This document shows positions 34,701-45,798 of a DNA stretch of 64,000 nt, one piece after another. Under the pieces are notes generated by a model. The model had not been told where the DNA came from and ran no database searches. It saw only the letters and a program-made list of their open reading frames with translations. A program made the position numbers and the translations under genes. Every line of letters starts with the position of its first letter. Positions within the stretch are counted from its first letter, which is position 1. Source of the stretch: Stratiolaelaps scimitus (lineage: Eukaryota > Arthropoda > Arachnida > Mesostigmata > Laelapidae); the NCBI GenBank assembly GCA_019614645.1, contig JABWDB010000003.1, positions 25,443,001 through 25,507,000 of the forward strand. The letters are read 5' to 3'.

Positions 34701-35920
34701 AAAAAAGCCGAACACTATCCGCGACAGGACTGGTCTGGCCTGTGCTTACCCTGACGACGCCGCCACTGCCGCCGCCGCCATCAACACTATTTCGATACCA
34801 CGATCACCAAGCAGCTAACCAAACGCTGGAACGTATTATACATAAAACAAACGCCTATATAGCAACCCAGGGCATCACTAACGGGAGCGTTGCTATACTT
34901 ACGCATTGCACAGCAGAAAAAAGGAGGTGTTTTATTAGTACAACTCGAGTGTCGCGGTGAGAACAAGACTAGAAGACAGTTTTTTGCGATTCGTCGTTCA
35001 ATGTTAACTTAAGCTACTTACACAGCTTGGATAAATTGACCGGTTGTGGGATCTGCTTTAACGCCACATGTCCAAATGCTATCGTAGCTCTCAGGGAGGC
35101 GTGGATTTTTCCTACCGACCTTCCCCGAAGTAACGGATAAGGATCGAGAATCGTCCGACGGTTGAGGGGCCCTCTAGTCGTTAACGAAAGTACATTTCGT
35201 TTTTGTAGTAAATGTTGTGGTCCACAAAATATAAGAAAGATAAAAGATAAACGAACATGGCACAAGCATATCCTAACATAGATCACGATTTGCAGATGGT
35301 ATCAGTCCATACAGGAAGGATCGTAATAGCAATAATTTGTCAGTACAGTCCGCCCAGCACGCCACTCGCTGTATGCAGCACTCCTGGGAAACGACTCGAG
35401 AAAATCATCAATAGATGCAAAAGGCACCTGCCTTGCGTGCTGCAACGGAGTTTTAGCCTGTCTGTCAGGCCAAACCATTCGCTTCTGGTTCATTAGGTTG
35501 CTACGCCGAAAGGCGTTATAAAGATCATTCTATCTCAAATGGCTGACTGAATCGCTTAGACAGGAAGGAATATGTGGTTGGTAAGCAACCTGAGCGGGTC
35601 ATCCGATCGTTCATACTTCGCTATTACCTACATGCCAGCTTTGTCGATTTGGTGAGCATTGGGAGAATTATTATTGTCATTGTTCACGAGAGGCGAAAAT
35701 GGTATCATTTGACGTATATGCTTTTAAATATAATATGTGCTTCGCTGTGCTGTTATTCATTTAATACAGTCGTCACTACTTGTGCCAAGTTAAAACGATT
35801 CAGCTAAAAACTCTCTTCTCCGATGCCGTTGCGGCGAAATTTAACGCATTCATTAGAACTGCTTCAGAAGGTTCAGAAGTGCTACATTGTGTACTATACA
35901 ACTAGCGTTCGTATCTTATA

Positions 35921-35990
35921 AAATTCCGGGTTGAGCCACAGTCAACATTTAACGTCCACAGTACTGCTTTCGGTTCTGCGTTCGTATCTA
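35921..35990 (+). repeat. Dispersed repeat family B copy
   Basis: AATTCCGGGTTGAGCCACAG, CAACATTTAACGTCCAC and AGTACTGCTTTC match 25446-25510. Confidence 0.75.
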
Positions 35991-36095
35991 CGGAGAAATT
36001 ATTCGTTTAATCAGAAGTCATTCCAAGGTCTGAAAGCTGACAACGTTGTGTTCCAGTCGCATTCGGCGACCTTCGGGACTTCACTAGATTTGAGA

Positions 36096-36134
36096 TCTCT
36101 CTCTCTCTCTTTCCCGAGAGAGAGAGAGAGAGAG
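36096..36134. repeat. (CT)n/(GA)n inverted repeat
   Basis: A TC run is followed by TTTCCC and then a GA run of equal length, so the two halves are complementary and can form a long hairpin. The homopurine/homopyrimidine nature could also allow triplex structure. Confidence 0.8.
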
Positions 36135-37066
36135 TTGCTCAGAAAGGCGATGACAGTACCATCATTAGCATATGCAAACGCGCCTCATTGGTCCGAATAC
36201 TCGGATACCTGGTGAAAAAGTCATCGACACTTCACTAATGCTGCTGAGCGATCGACTGAAGAGACAGAAATAGTTCGTAACTAATTTCTGCGAGCGCAAA
36301 TGTCTGCCTCGAGTCGAAAACATCGAATTTGATTTCGCCCTCACCGAGCACCACCGATTGGATAACCAGGCGTATTGCCAGCAAGACGAAATAGCTGAAA
36401 TAATAGTGAGGCATATGGTAGGCGCCGCTGTTATGAACTGCGCACACCTTCTGTGCACTGCGTATATGGCAAACAACAGTAGCATTTACGACTAAAGTAC
36501 GGGACAAGATATTTTCTCCTAACAATTCGACATTGGTTTTAGAAATGAATACTACTAGCAAACAGAGTAGGATTTTCAACGGCCTATATTTGTCAGGCGT
36601 TTGGCCCTGGCGAACGGATTGCTGGATCGATGTCAGCACCAGTCAAGAAACGGAACAATCACAGTCTGCGACAAAATGAGCGTGGCAATTAATACTTATG
36701 AGGCAGAATACACGGTGAGCAATATTGCCATCGGTCTTCACAGGACAGGGATATGTTCCCAAGACGAAATACTTGCCTGAGGGTGACTTCCTTCAAGTTA
36801 AACAATGAGTTAAGCTGAATATATTTTACTCATTTTAATTTGTTTAGATGAGACCATAATAGTCTCTCTAGCTAATAGAGGCGTAGTTAAATTAATCAAA
36901 GCTGTATCAGAGTCGTTCTCTCGTTCTGAAAATCCCGGAACATGCATCAAATCCTTCGGCCTTGGTTAACTCCGCACAAGCTATTAAAAGCGAGTCGAAT
37001 TATTTCACACGACTCATATAACATATGTCATCTCATATGTCCTGTACACTGCTACTAAGTAAAGTA

Positions 37067-37130
37067 GATTTTTCCGGGCAGACCCACAGGTAACAGTTAA
37101 CGTTCACGGTGTAACTTCTCTCGGCATTGC
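37067..37130 (+). repeat. Dispersed repeat family B copy
   Basis: TTTTTCCGGGCAGACCCACAG, then GTTAACGTTCACGGTG. Just upstream (37021-37050) CTCATATGTCCTGTACACTG recalls the SINE sequence that lies beside family B at 25.37 kb, with the tRNA-like part missing. Confidence 0.65.
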
Positions 37131-37666
37131 TTGCACTACTACAAGTATAATTAGACGACATGCATTTGTACGTACAGCTCGAAAAGGTTCTTCGCTAGTC
37201 ACTTGTCACGAGTCAGGTATCATCTACGTACATCATCCCCGGACCCCTCGCTGTTGACAGGACCTTGTTCGAATTCAAGTTAACCTGCGTCACTTCGTCG
37301 TTCAATCCTTGAAAAAGGTCAGAGCCCCATACCGAGGATTTCTTCTCTCTCCACTATAGCGTACACGTATCACGTCGCCCTTTCAATTTGTGTACTTCAT
37401 ATATACGATCATCTGTGTATATCGCTTCTTTGCTTCGGGCCGACGCCAGCGCGCCAGCTCGTGACTTTCTCCTCTTCGATCTCGACGCCAACCCCACTGC
37501 TCCTTCGTCCGTTGGGCTCTCATCCCAAGAAATCCATTCGCACACGTTCACCACTCGAGAGATAAATACGTAGACGTTACTGCAGTGTTAGTGCGTTACG
37601 GCACAAATACACGGGCCACTACCAATATTTATTGGTAACCGGTAGGTAGGACGGCCGGCATAAATC

Positions 37667-38059
37667 ATGAGAACTGCAATGTCTATGAGTGCGTGTCTCA
37701 ATCTAGTTCTTCCTCTTTCACCCTTCATCGGCGGGGGTATGGTCTCGCTCTGTGTGTGTGTATATGTGGCTGTGTCGATGCATGAATGTGCGTTTCGTAT
37801 AGGTGCGGATGCGTATATACTACATAGGCTCCGGCTGGAGGCTGATGATATATTAGAATGGTTCGGCCGTTCGGCCGTCATCGTCGACCGTTCTGTAACG
37901 CAAACAGAACGAAGCGAAAGAATCAACGAAAGTAGACCGGCTGCCCTGACAAACGTCGGCACTGACTTCGATCTGTTTCGGCTTGCCATTCATAGCGTTG
38001 TATTGAACTTATCCGTTTGTGGGAGACACCGATGTATATTGGTGTTTATGACATCGTAA
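37667..38059 (+). CDS. ORF, unknown
   Basis: 130 codons from a true ATG to TAA, partly across a TGTG run. It reads LRLEADDILEWFGRS and VGTDFDLFRLAIHSVV. The minus strand is also open over most of it (37588-37989). No splice signal or family supports it, and it is probably a chance frame. Confidence 0.12.
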   Translation: MRTAMSMSACLNLVLPLSPFIGGGMVSLCVCVYVAVSMHECAFRIGADAYILHRLRLEADDILEWFGRSAVIVDRSVTQTERSERINESRPAALTNVGTDFDLFRLAIHSVVLNLSVCGRHRCILVFMTS

Positions 38060-38521
38060 ATATTGATCCAATGTAATCGTTGAATGATCGCGCTGGCAGT
38101 GATATTGTTTCGTTGGGCTTGATAGGGCTAACCGCAAATCAGAAGAGAAGTCTATGTCGTGGGTAAGTGTGTCTGTGTCCGATGTGAGATTCCAATGGAG
38201 ATCGACAACGGATAGGCGATTTATCGATTGTGAGGAACAGCGCCGTTGTAGGAGATCAAAGCGATAGAAATGAATAATTGCAAAATATGACATGCCGGGT
38301 TTATGTATGCTACCGAGGGCGGCGGCATTGATGCGCCGACATCTGTACAATGATGGCACTTGCGTGTGCCGTAAGAGAAGGAGGAAAAGGCTTGACTAAA
38401 CTCAATGGGTTTGAACTCGTTGACAAGTTGATGCGGAAACCCGAATAGGCAACGGGTTCTGGCGACCATCAACATTTGGGCCAAATCGCGGAGATTACGA
38501 TGACTCAAGCGATGATAGTTA

Positions 38522-38616
38522 TGCAGGTTCGGGTCGCGTGTCGTGACATATAAGATAACTTAAGCCTTGTAAGATTGCGGTCCCTATAATGAACCAATAA
38601 AGCATTTTACCTTTAC
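38522..38616 (+). repeat. SINE family A, decayed B box and tail
   Basis: TGCAGGTTCGGGTCGCG stands where the B box is in the copy at 25.3 kb. It is followed by GACATATAAGATAACTTAAG, TTGTAAGATTGCGG and CCAATAAAGC. The A-box side is not recognisable. Confidence 0.7.
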
Positions 38617-38713
38617 AGAATAAAGAGTCTTCGGGCTGAGAGCGAGTGGCTAACACCACAATATCAGCAACCGCCGACGGCGACACGATAACAAATCGGC
38701 TCATTTTCATTTC

Positions 38714-38737
38714 AATATATATATATATACATATATG
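38714..38737. repeat. (TA)n microsatellite
   Basis: A TA run interrupted by CATATATG. Confidence 0.85.
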
Positions 38738-39308
38738 TAGTTACAGTTAACATGTTTTGCATTCGATATATTTAACAAATGAGTGGCCATTTTTGGATAA
38801 CCGGGGTGTAACCATGAAAAAAGCAGTTGCGTGCTTCTTTCCTCTCGGGACCGCTGCCTTCGCAGTGATTCGGGGGTCAATCGAGGGGCACTTACTGATT
38901 GCGTAAGTCGTTTCGGATTGTCGTTTTCACAAATGCTTGGCATCACCATTTGAGTGCGCCTCGCTGGGAATCATTGTTGGTATGATGTTCTCTATTGTGG
39001 TGTGGCGGCCCATGGTCTCCTGGAACGCTTCCCATCCATGTCTAGAGCGGCGGCATTGCAGAACGGTATGCTCAGCGTAGTTGGCTTCGTTGGGGTCGCA
39101 ACCAAGGGTCCCCTGGATGGTCTAGTGGTGAGCGTATTGGACGACTAGACTGGAGTGACGTGTGTGTTGGGTATAAATTCTGTCAGACGCGGAAAATTTT
39201 TGGAGTTCTTTATCATCTTTCTTTATCTGAAGATTCTTGCCAGGTACGAGTAAGGGAGACAAAATAAGCAAAGGTGGCCCCGACATGTCCTCAGAGTAAT
39301 ACCTAAAA

Positions 39309-39366
39309 GGTTGAGAGCTGAGGCCTGTCAGATAGGGGAACAGCTGAGGGTCAGCTCGAAAACAGT
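39309..39366 (+). repeat. Dispersed repeat family C, copy 3
   Basis: TTGAGAGCTGAGGCCTGTCA, then GGGAACAGCTGAGGGTCAGC, then TCGAAAACAGT. It is almost identical to the inverted copy at 4399-4458. Confidence 0.8.
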
Positions 39367-40887
39367 CGCAACCAAGGCGAGCCACTTTGTGGCAAGCTTG
39401 CACATATTCGCGGCAGGCAGTAGACGTAGCTGCTCATAGTCTTCGTCAGGTCGTATGACGTTTCCACCGGTTTTCTGCTCTAACAGCTCCTCTGGTCAAG
39501 CATAAGCTTTTTTTGTTCCATCGTCGATTCCGCTTACGTCTACGGTTGTTGTATCTTCTCCGATTGCCTTCTCTGAGAGTTGCCTTGCTCCTACGGCACG
39601 CCTCAGTACCAGTGAGTGGGATCTGTCAGGGATGACGACCGGGAGACGAGCAAGCATGGGTTATTTAGTGGTCAGAAGTGGCACCTGGTGATCTTCATAT
39701 TGTATTATTATTATGTTAACAGGTGAGTATATTTTCTAGAACAATAGGGTTATACCGATGCGTTTACTTGGGCAGCAGGATCGATATCTCCGTATCGCAT
39801 TCATAGTTCTCGTCCTGGAGGATTGAGTTGAGCCGGTGACACAATTTTGTTACTGTTTAGACGGCCCTAACTATTCGCGGTCACCACATGAGCGAGTCGT
39901 CAGAATTTACCAAAATCCTCCACTGCCATTACCCGGTCACAGCACCAAACAGCATTCTTTCGTTTACCTACAATCTTCTGTGTACTTACCCACCGAGTGG
40001 AAATTGTTGAGCTCAGACAGGGGGCAACGCTGTCGATGACATCTCATTCATTCTCGTCTAGCAAGGAGCGGTGTCGCACCAAGCTTTCAGAAATTGAGCT
40101 GAACCAAGCTGAGCAAAGTGATATATGCAACTAGGGAAGAAGAAAAGGGAACGCGACCATTCGTCACCCTCTGAACCAGCAGCTGTCGCAGAGGACCACG
40201 GGGCTGCGGGTGGTGGGTGTAAGAGAAAACCTTCGGAGTGCCCATCGGCCGGGTCAACAAGCTCACCACCTGATTAATTACGTCGGTAAGAGCCCATCGA
40301 GTGAGCGAGTATCAAGTGAACCACCAACAGCAGCAGCACACCTCAAGGCAAAAGGGAGGGGAGAGTCTTCTTCATCTTTGCACACTGTCCCCGTTGAGCT
40401 CCTGCTCCTCAAATATCCCGAATGCGTTTAGACGTACAATCGACGAGCATCGGCTCCCCCGGGACGAAGTCGGCTTGAACAAAATATCGAGGCTGCGCCA
40501 TCGTTTTGGGCAGCTATTTCATCAATCAAAGGTGTACGCAGTTCTCGTATCGGGATCACCTACAAGGAGAAAGAGAGAGGGAGAAAGAGAGAGAGAGCTA
40601 AAGGCCAACAGCCGCCAGCATTGGCGAGTGCGGGTCTGTCAACGTGCAACCGTTATATATTTAGAGTTCTGTGCGGAAGATATCCCTGAGCGATATTCCT
40701 GTCCGCCTGGCATTGATTTTGTTGGTTATATCACAAATGACTATCTACAAGGGTAGAGTATGGTTGTATTAGTTTGTCGAGCTAAAACCTGTATATAAGC
40801 CTCAGTTTGCCGTAACATCAAATCAAATCCCAGCCCTTGTATTAAAGGTCCAAGACTTTTAGTGAGTAGGAGTCTCACACCATCGTG

Positions 40888-40953
40888 GCGACTAGCTTAG
40901 TGGTTAAGCCGAGTGTTCATGACGGACCTTTGTCTTCAACCTCTGAAAAAAAA
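40888..40953 (+). repeat. tRNA-derived SINE head with A run
   Basis: TAGCTTAGTGG (40893-40903) is a perfect A-box match. TCTTCAACCTC (40933-40943) lies at the right distance for a decayed B box. An 8-base A run follows at once. No cloverleaf forms. Confidence 0.5.
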
Positions 40954-41265
40954 GGCCATTTTTCGAGCACAATAGTTAGAGAACTGAAGGTCGCCTGACA
41001 CGCACGTTAGTGTCTTCGTTCTTGACACGGAGGTATCACTCTCTTTAGAGTAACTCTCACATATACTGTACCGCTGCATTTTGCAGCTTTCAACGATATG
41101 ATCACTACTTCTTTCATAATGTCAAGATCAGTTCCAGCTTTAAAATCAAGTCTATTTTCGGAACTGCAATATACATACGCTTTAGTTCTCGATAAAGAAT
41201 ATATAAGCAAAAAGGTTTTATTTTCATAATACTCTAACAAGGTCATCACTTTGTCGTTGAGCGAA

Positions 41266-41688
41266 TCATGAGCGTAATGGCATCGTCTCATGGAGCAGCG
41301 CCCGAGGTGGAGCGCACTTGGGCTGTTCTGAGTGCACCCGACACAAGGTGCTATAAATATACACGTACTTGTATATGCAGTATGCACTTGCAACGAGGGA
41401 AGGCCCATACGGAAGATGATCGAAGTTGGACTTAGGACACGGCGTCGAAACGGCGCCGAACGGAGGGTTGCAATGATGACGCCGTGAAGTCGGTGTAATC
41501 TCGAAATGCATTCGTCGAACTACGGCCCGATGCGCTTGAGAAGCCGCCAGCCGTCGACCGTTTATCAACCCTATCCAAATTGGACTGGCGACGTTCGCCT
41601 CCCTCGCCGCTGCATAAAATTTCGCCAACTGGCTCGGCATCTTTGATTGAGCAAGCCTAGCGCCATGTGACCGCTTCAATACGCACAT
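41266..41688 (-). CDS. ORF of 140 codons, unknown
   Basis: True ATG with A at -3 (GATTATGTG) and TGA stop. The first half has mostly G or C in third codon positions, unlike the surrounding AT-rich DNA. It reads PSQLAKFYAAAREANVASPI and AVVRRMHFEITPTSRRHHC. The second half is less biased. No domain, signal peptide or membrane segment was seen. It may contain a real exon, or it may be a GC patch. Confidence 0.2.
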   Translation of the reverse strand: MCVLKRSHGARLAQSKMPSQLAKFYAAAREANVASPIWIGLINGRRLAASQAHRAVVRRMHFEITPTSRRHHCNPPFGAVSTPCPKSNFDHLPYGPSLVASAYCIYKYVYIYSTLCRVHSEQPKCAPPRALLHETMPLRS

Positions 41689-42809
41689 AATCGCACATCG
41701 TTCACATATGATTCACCGTGTAACACGATTTGGCAACTCTGCTTTGCAACCTATTTAGCCACGATACATTCGATCACACAGTCAACCGGGGGGGGCGGTA
41801 ACCAGTTCTGGTAAGAAGGGCGTAGTTTCTCGAGCAGAAAGCGCCGTTGTTCCTCTATCTGAGAACGGATATACATACGTGTGCTTTTCTCAAACACTTT
41901 GCTGTCATGCAGAATATTGTGTGTTATCCCTCTTCGCAACCGGACGCAGCTGACTGGAGTATACGTACGAAATAAGCATAGATATGATGCTTGCTGATGT
42001 TTTCAGATGTTCATGCCCACAGAGGTGTCGTGGTCGTGTCGAATTGCCGAATCACATTGAGACCTGAAGCGTGTTCTTCGTGGATAGCCAATGACCGTTA
42101 GCGGCATGAGAAATTAATACGGCACGCGTCAGCGTTACAATTTGCAACAAAAGTGAGGACAATGTAAGAGAGCAATGTGTAAGTGTTCTCATTTTCCCGT
42201 CTATTCTGCGTTCACTGTTAGCTTGTAGCTGGCGCAAAACGAATAGGTCAGGAATGAATGATCAGAAATAACAATGGACCGTGCTTCGTGGGAGGGCCAT
42301 CATTTGAGTCCAATTGTATGTATTCACAGTGTACGTACACGAAGATGAAGTATTGATTTCAATTAGACACTACTGTCCACCAGCAAGTTTTGCGTCAAGA
42401 AGAACGGCTAACTTTTTAAAGCTTGCCCTGTAACGATTAATGGCTAACGTATTATCTCCTCAAAAGTATAAATCGTGTTAGGTATTATCGTAATAGCTAT
42501 CACCAATCATCATTGTGGGTGAGCATTATGCTTTACTTTTATCATTTGTACAGGAATCGTTTGTATAATCATTCCATATCGAAATTGAGATGGAGGCCAC
42601 CGGGATGGTGTACAACTATTTCCGTTAACCGTACTACTATAACCGTTTAATAGGGTCACAATATTCCCTTAGACAGCCAGTAAGAATGGAAATCCAGCTC
42701 TCCATTAACTTACACTACCAACTCCAATCAGCAGTATGGGCATTTTTAATAAGCAAACGTACACTTAAAACCATTATGCTTAGTTTGAGTATTTCCTTTT
42801 TCGTTACAG

Positions 42810-42972
42810 AACCAGAGACTAATTGCACTCTCACCACATCGGCAGGACCGGTTACCACGGCAGTGTACAGAGATGCTTCAGGTTTAACAGCGCTGGTCTG
42901 TCTGCTTGAATCGTCGAATACCTGCACAGTGCGTTCGGATGACTTCCATCTGCTGCAAGAGCCCAGGCCGGG
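42810..42972 (+). CDS. Candidate internal exon, plus strand
   Basis: A strong acceptor (ATTTCCTTTTTCGTTACAG, ending 42809) precedes an open segment reading PETNCTLTTSAGPVTTAVYR, then DASGLTALVCLLESSN and DDFHLLQEPRPG. A GTAATG donor at 42973 coincides with the end of the open frame. The minus strand is open over the same bases as well, so the strand is uncertain. Confidence 0.25.
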
Positions 42973-43133
42973 GTAATGTCGTCCTTACTGGCGGCTCCGC
43001 TGGCGTCTCCGCCATCAGACAATCTTCTCCGTTCCTCCACCTTTTCTTCTAAGTATCTAACCTCGTGTCCCCCCTCTCTCTCTCTCTCTCCTTGTCTTTT
43101 TTGAAACCAGCATATCACCTTGCTGATCCTCAC

Positions 43134-43264
43134 CGGATCCTTCCCGGAACTCTCGGTTGCCCAAGTCTCCCCTTCGAGCTCAGCGACCTCCGTCGCACTA
43201 GGCAATCTTGCAGCATTGTTTAGAGTTTCTGACGACACTTTAATGCTTTTCGCCTCACTTTGAT
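43134..43264 (-). CDS. Candidate internal exon, minus strand
   Basis: On the minus strand an acceptor (TTATTTTTTCTACGCTGTTCAAG) precedes about 43 codons of glutamate-rich, soluble-looking sequence (SEAKSIKVSSETLNN, then TEVAELEGETWATESSGKDP). A GTGAGG donor follows at a codon boundary, and a second donor-like GTGATA lies 15 bases on. The frame then continues through a GA repeat. No domain is recognised. Confidence 0.25.
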
Positions 43265-44724
43265 CTTGAACAGCGTAGAAAAAATAATAGTCATCGTCGC
43301 TATAACAAAAGGCTATACGCAGCAAAATGATTCTGCCATGCACAATACAAATTACCTGCAATACATTTTCGGCGCAATATGAAAAATTCATTTTTACAAA
43401 ATAAAATAACCTGGATGACTCATTTCCTCTAGCTGATTTTCTTTCGCGCGTCTGTAATGCGATGTGATCTTTGTTTTGGTCATATTTAACACCAAGTCTT
43501 TGAAATGACCAGGGTGAAACCTTACATTGCGTGTACTTTTATACTTGGCATCACACGAACATATTGTCCTCCTGCGTTGTCCTTCTTTGCCTGATGCATA
43601 GATCTGGCTCAAGGGCTCTATCGCGTGCAAGGTACGCGCGCCCAGATACAGTCAGAAACCGCCTCTCATTCAAAAAGCCACCCCCAAAAAAAATGTTTCC
43701 AAACTGCTAGAAAGCTGTTATGCATTGTGTTATGGCTAGGACGTTCCAACTTCTGCTTTACTTGAAGTCACTACATATAGGCTTGTCGTACGTTGGTCGT
43801 AGTGGTAATACGAGGTTTAGTGAGATGACTTTGCACCGCGAGGATAGTTGAATAGCGATATCTTTCCGCAATTTCCTCCACAGGGGGCAGCAATTTGCAC
43901 TTTTGTCTCGAAACCGCCAAAATATAAAATTCAAAATGTACCGAACACATAGAAGTCTACAGTAACCTAATGCTAGTCATATACTTCTACAAACTCTATA
44001 TTTGACTAAACAACCTGGTAAAACGTTTTTTATCCCAAGAGAGGTCCCGTGTTCCCAATTATGTGTAGTAGGGCCCGCGCTTATCCTGTCTAATACGGAT
44101 CAACTAAGGACACAAGCTGATCAATATTAACATTATACGCATGGGCACACTGAGCTGGCCATCAAAGTAAGCCGTGCTTTGAATTATGATCAAGAAGGCC
44201 CATAAACAAGCAGTTAGGTAGTAGTATTTACTTTGCACCCTACGCTACTAAGCGTCCTGATAACAGCAGTGCCTAGGTCGCGAATTGCGACGTAACAAGG
44301 ATGTTTGAGAGGAAGAGACAAAGCATGGTAGCCTATATAAATCTTTCTTCAACTTGTATACTTTACTTTACGGTATTTCTTGGTCTTTAGCTAACAAACG
44401 CGATCGGTCGAGAGCGTCTGCATTATATTGCTGCACACTGTGACAACTTCACCATTACTTATTGTCGTGGGGCTTAGGTTCGTAGTGTTCAAACCTGCTA
44501 CAAACGCATAATGCTTATGCGACCATTATGCGTAATCGATCATGATGGTCTACTTGGAATCCGAGAGGCCGTTGCGCCCCTTCCTGGCTCCATGGCGCAT
44601 CCGTCCTTGAGATGAAATCTTACCGTTTCGTACAGAACGCTCTCTACATTCAAGCCAAATATCAAAATTACATAAAATAATCTGATGACCTCGAGACGTG
44701 TCTATAAGTAGTATTTTGACAACT

Positions 44725-44792
44725 GTCCATGGTACTGCTAAAAGCAGTACCGTGGACGTTAAATGTTGGCTGAGAGTCAGCCCAAAAATCCG
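44725..44792 (-). repeat. Dispersed repeat family B copy with terminal hairpin
   Basis: In inverted orientation it matches 25446-25510 (ACCGTGGACGTTAAATGTTG, then GCTGAGAGTCAGCCC). Bases 44725-44757 form a 15-bp-arm hairpin with one G-T pair: GTCCATGGTACTGCT, AAA, AGCAGTACCGTGGAC. Confidence 0.75.
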
Positions 44793-44948
44793 TCTCCGAC
44801 AACTGGATTACGTCTTGTCGTATTTAAGGCTCAATTTATTAATTCATTATGGGGTACCAATTTCAAAAGCGACAACATTTATATTTAGATGATTAAACCA
44901 ATATTGTATGTTTTGTAAAAGGAAGTAGATCGAGAGGAAATAATTCTG

Positions 44949-44998
44949 ATATATATTATATATATATACGTATATATATATATATATATATATAATAT
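44949..44998. repeat. (TA)n microsatellite
   Basis: Two TA runs separated by CG. Confidence 0.9.
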
Positions 44999-45073
44999 GA
45001 CCCCTATCGTTTACTCCCTGAAATTAATTAAGGTATATCCAGCAGCTGTGTCTCGAAAGAGGCTGAAATACAG

Positions 45074-45172
45074 ATGAATCATGTTCGTAAAAGTCAACGA
45101 TACGGAGGAGGATACGGGGGAGGCCTTGCTAGGCATTGCGAAGTTGGGTCAGAAACTTCTGATCTGTCTGGC
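45074..45172 (+). CDS. Alternative plus-strand first exon candidate
   Basis: Begins MNHVRKSQRYGGGYGGGLAR and runs in frame to the consensus donor GTAAGT at 45173. A second ATG at 45081 gives another frame (NDTEEDTGEALLGIAK) that also reaches the donor. It overlaps the minus-strand candidate at 45149-45343, so at most one is right. Confidence 0.18.
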
Positions 45173-45343
45173 GTAAGTCAGAGAGAATCCCCATATCCCA
45201 TAATCCTGGCTAACCTCACTCATTTCTGATTTTCGTCTACACTCCCGGAACCTCAGCAGAACTCTTCCGACAGCCGCCGCGTTGAATCGGTCTGAGCTCA
45301 GGGTGAAGTTGTAATTGGACCGCCGCCTGCTCCGCCTCTCATC
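45149..45343 (-). CDS. Candidate last exon of a two-exon minus-strand model
   Basis: Starts after a GGGGCATTGCAG acceptor and runs 64 codons to TGA. It reads DERRSRRRSNYNFTLSSDRF and AAAVGRVLLRFRECRRKSE, ending SLTYARQIRSF. Joined to the exon at 45431-45646 by an 87-base phase-0 intron, the frame stays open. Basic N-terminal residues dominate. No family is recognised. The acceptor has a weak pyrimidine tract, which lowers confidence. Confidence 0.27.
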   Translation of the reverse strand, partial: DERRSRRRSNYNFTLSSDRFNAAAVGRVLLRFRECRRKSEMSEVSQDYGIWGFSLTYARQIRSF

Positions 45344-45430
45344 CTGCAATGCCCCAACTTCAAGGGACTTTGCAGGAAGTCACTAATTGACGTTGAATCG
45401 TAACAACGGCCTTCAGACAGATGGATTTAC

Positions 45431-45646
45431 TGGTGATCCTGTTTCCAATTTATCGTCCAGAAGCCCCATTTCGTAAGGGTCCTTGGTTTGGGGTCCTTCC
45501 AAAACTAAACCATAGTTCAAGAACACTGCAGGTGCATTACACCAGTTTGCAGACGGAAGCAAACCGAGGAGTGAGAAGCAGACCCGATAAATGGTGGACC
45601 AAGAGCTTTTACGAACAACGGTCAGATCGATACAACCGTTTGGGCT
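45431..45646 (-). CDS. Candidate internal exon, minus strand
   Basis: An excellent acceptor precedes it (TTTCTTCGGG, then GCAATTCTCATTCAG). The exon is open for 72 codons to a GTAAAT donor; unspliced, it would run five more codons to TGA at 45413. It reads SPNGCIDLTVVRKSSW, then STIYRVCFSLLGLLPSANWC, then GPQTKDPYEMGLLDDKLETG. The GCIDLxVVR string faintly recalls the C-terminal strand of lipid (ceramide/diacylglycerol-type) kinase domains, but the rest does not support that, so no name is given. Confidence 0.3.
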
Positions 45647-45798
45647 CTGAATGAGAATTGCCTCACAGAAACAACCCGAAGAAACTTCGTATCACGTTGA
45701 GCTCAGCAGTTCTCTTCTTCATATGGCTTTATTCAGAAAATCATCAGAAAACCTTAAAAAGATATTAACTTAAAATGTAATGAATGACGCTTCCTGTG

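Noticed and set aside
36140..36160. Gly-Asp-Asp triplet resembling a polymerase motif (KGDDSTI)
   Set aside because: No flanking polymerase motifs; short coincidence.
36235..36639. 134-codon minus-strand ORF with a hydrophobic N-terminal part
   Set aside because: It would start at GTG, has no ATG in its first half, and has no splice support.
37354..37554. 66-codon minus-strand ORF, hydrophilic and protein-like
   Set aside because: The only start is GTG and no splice site brackets it. The plus strand is equally open.
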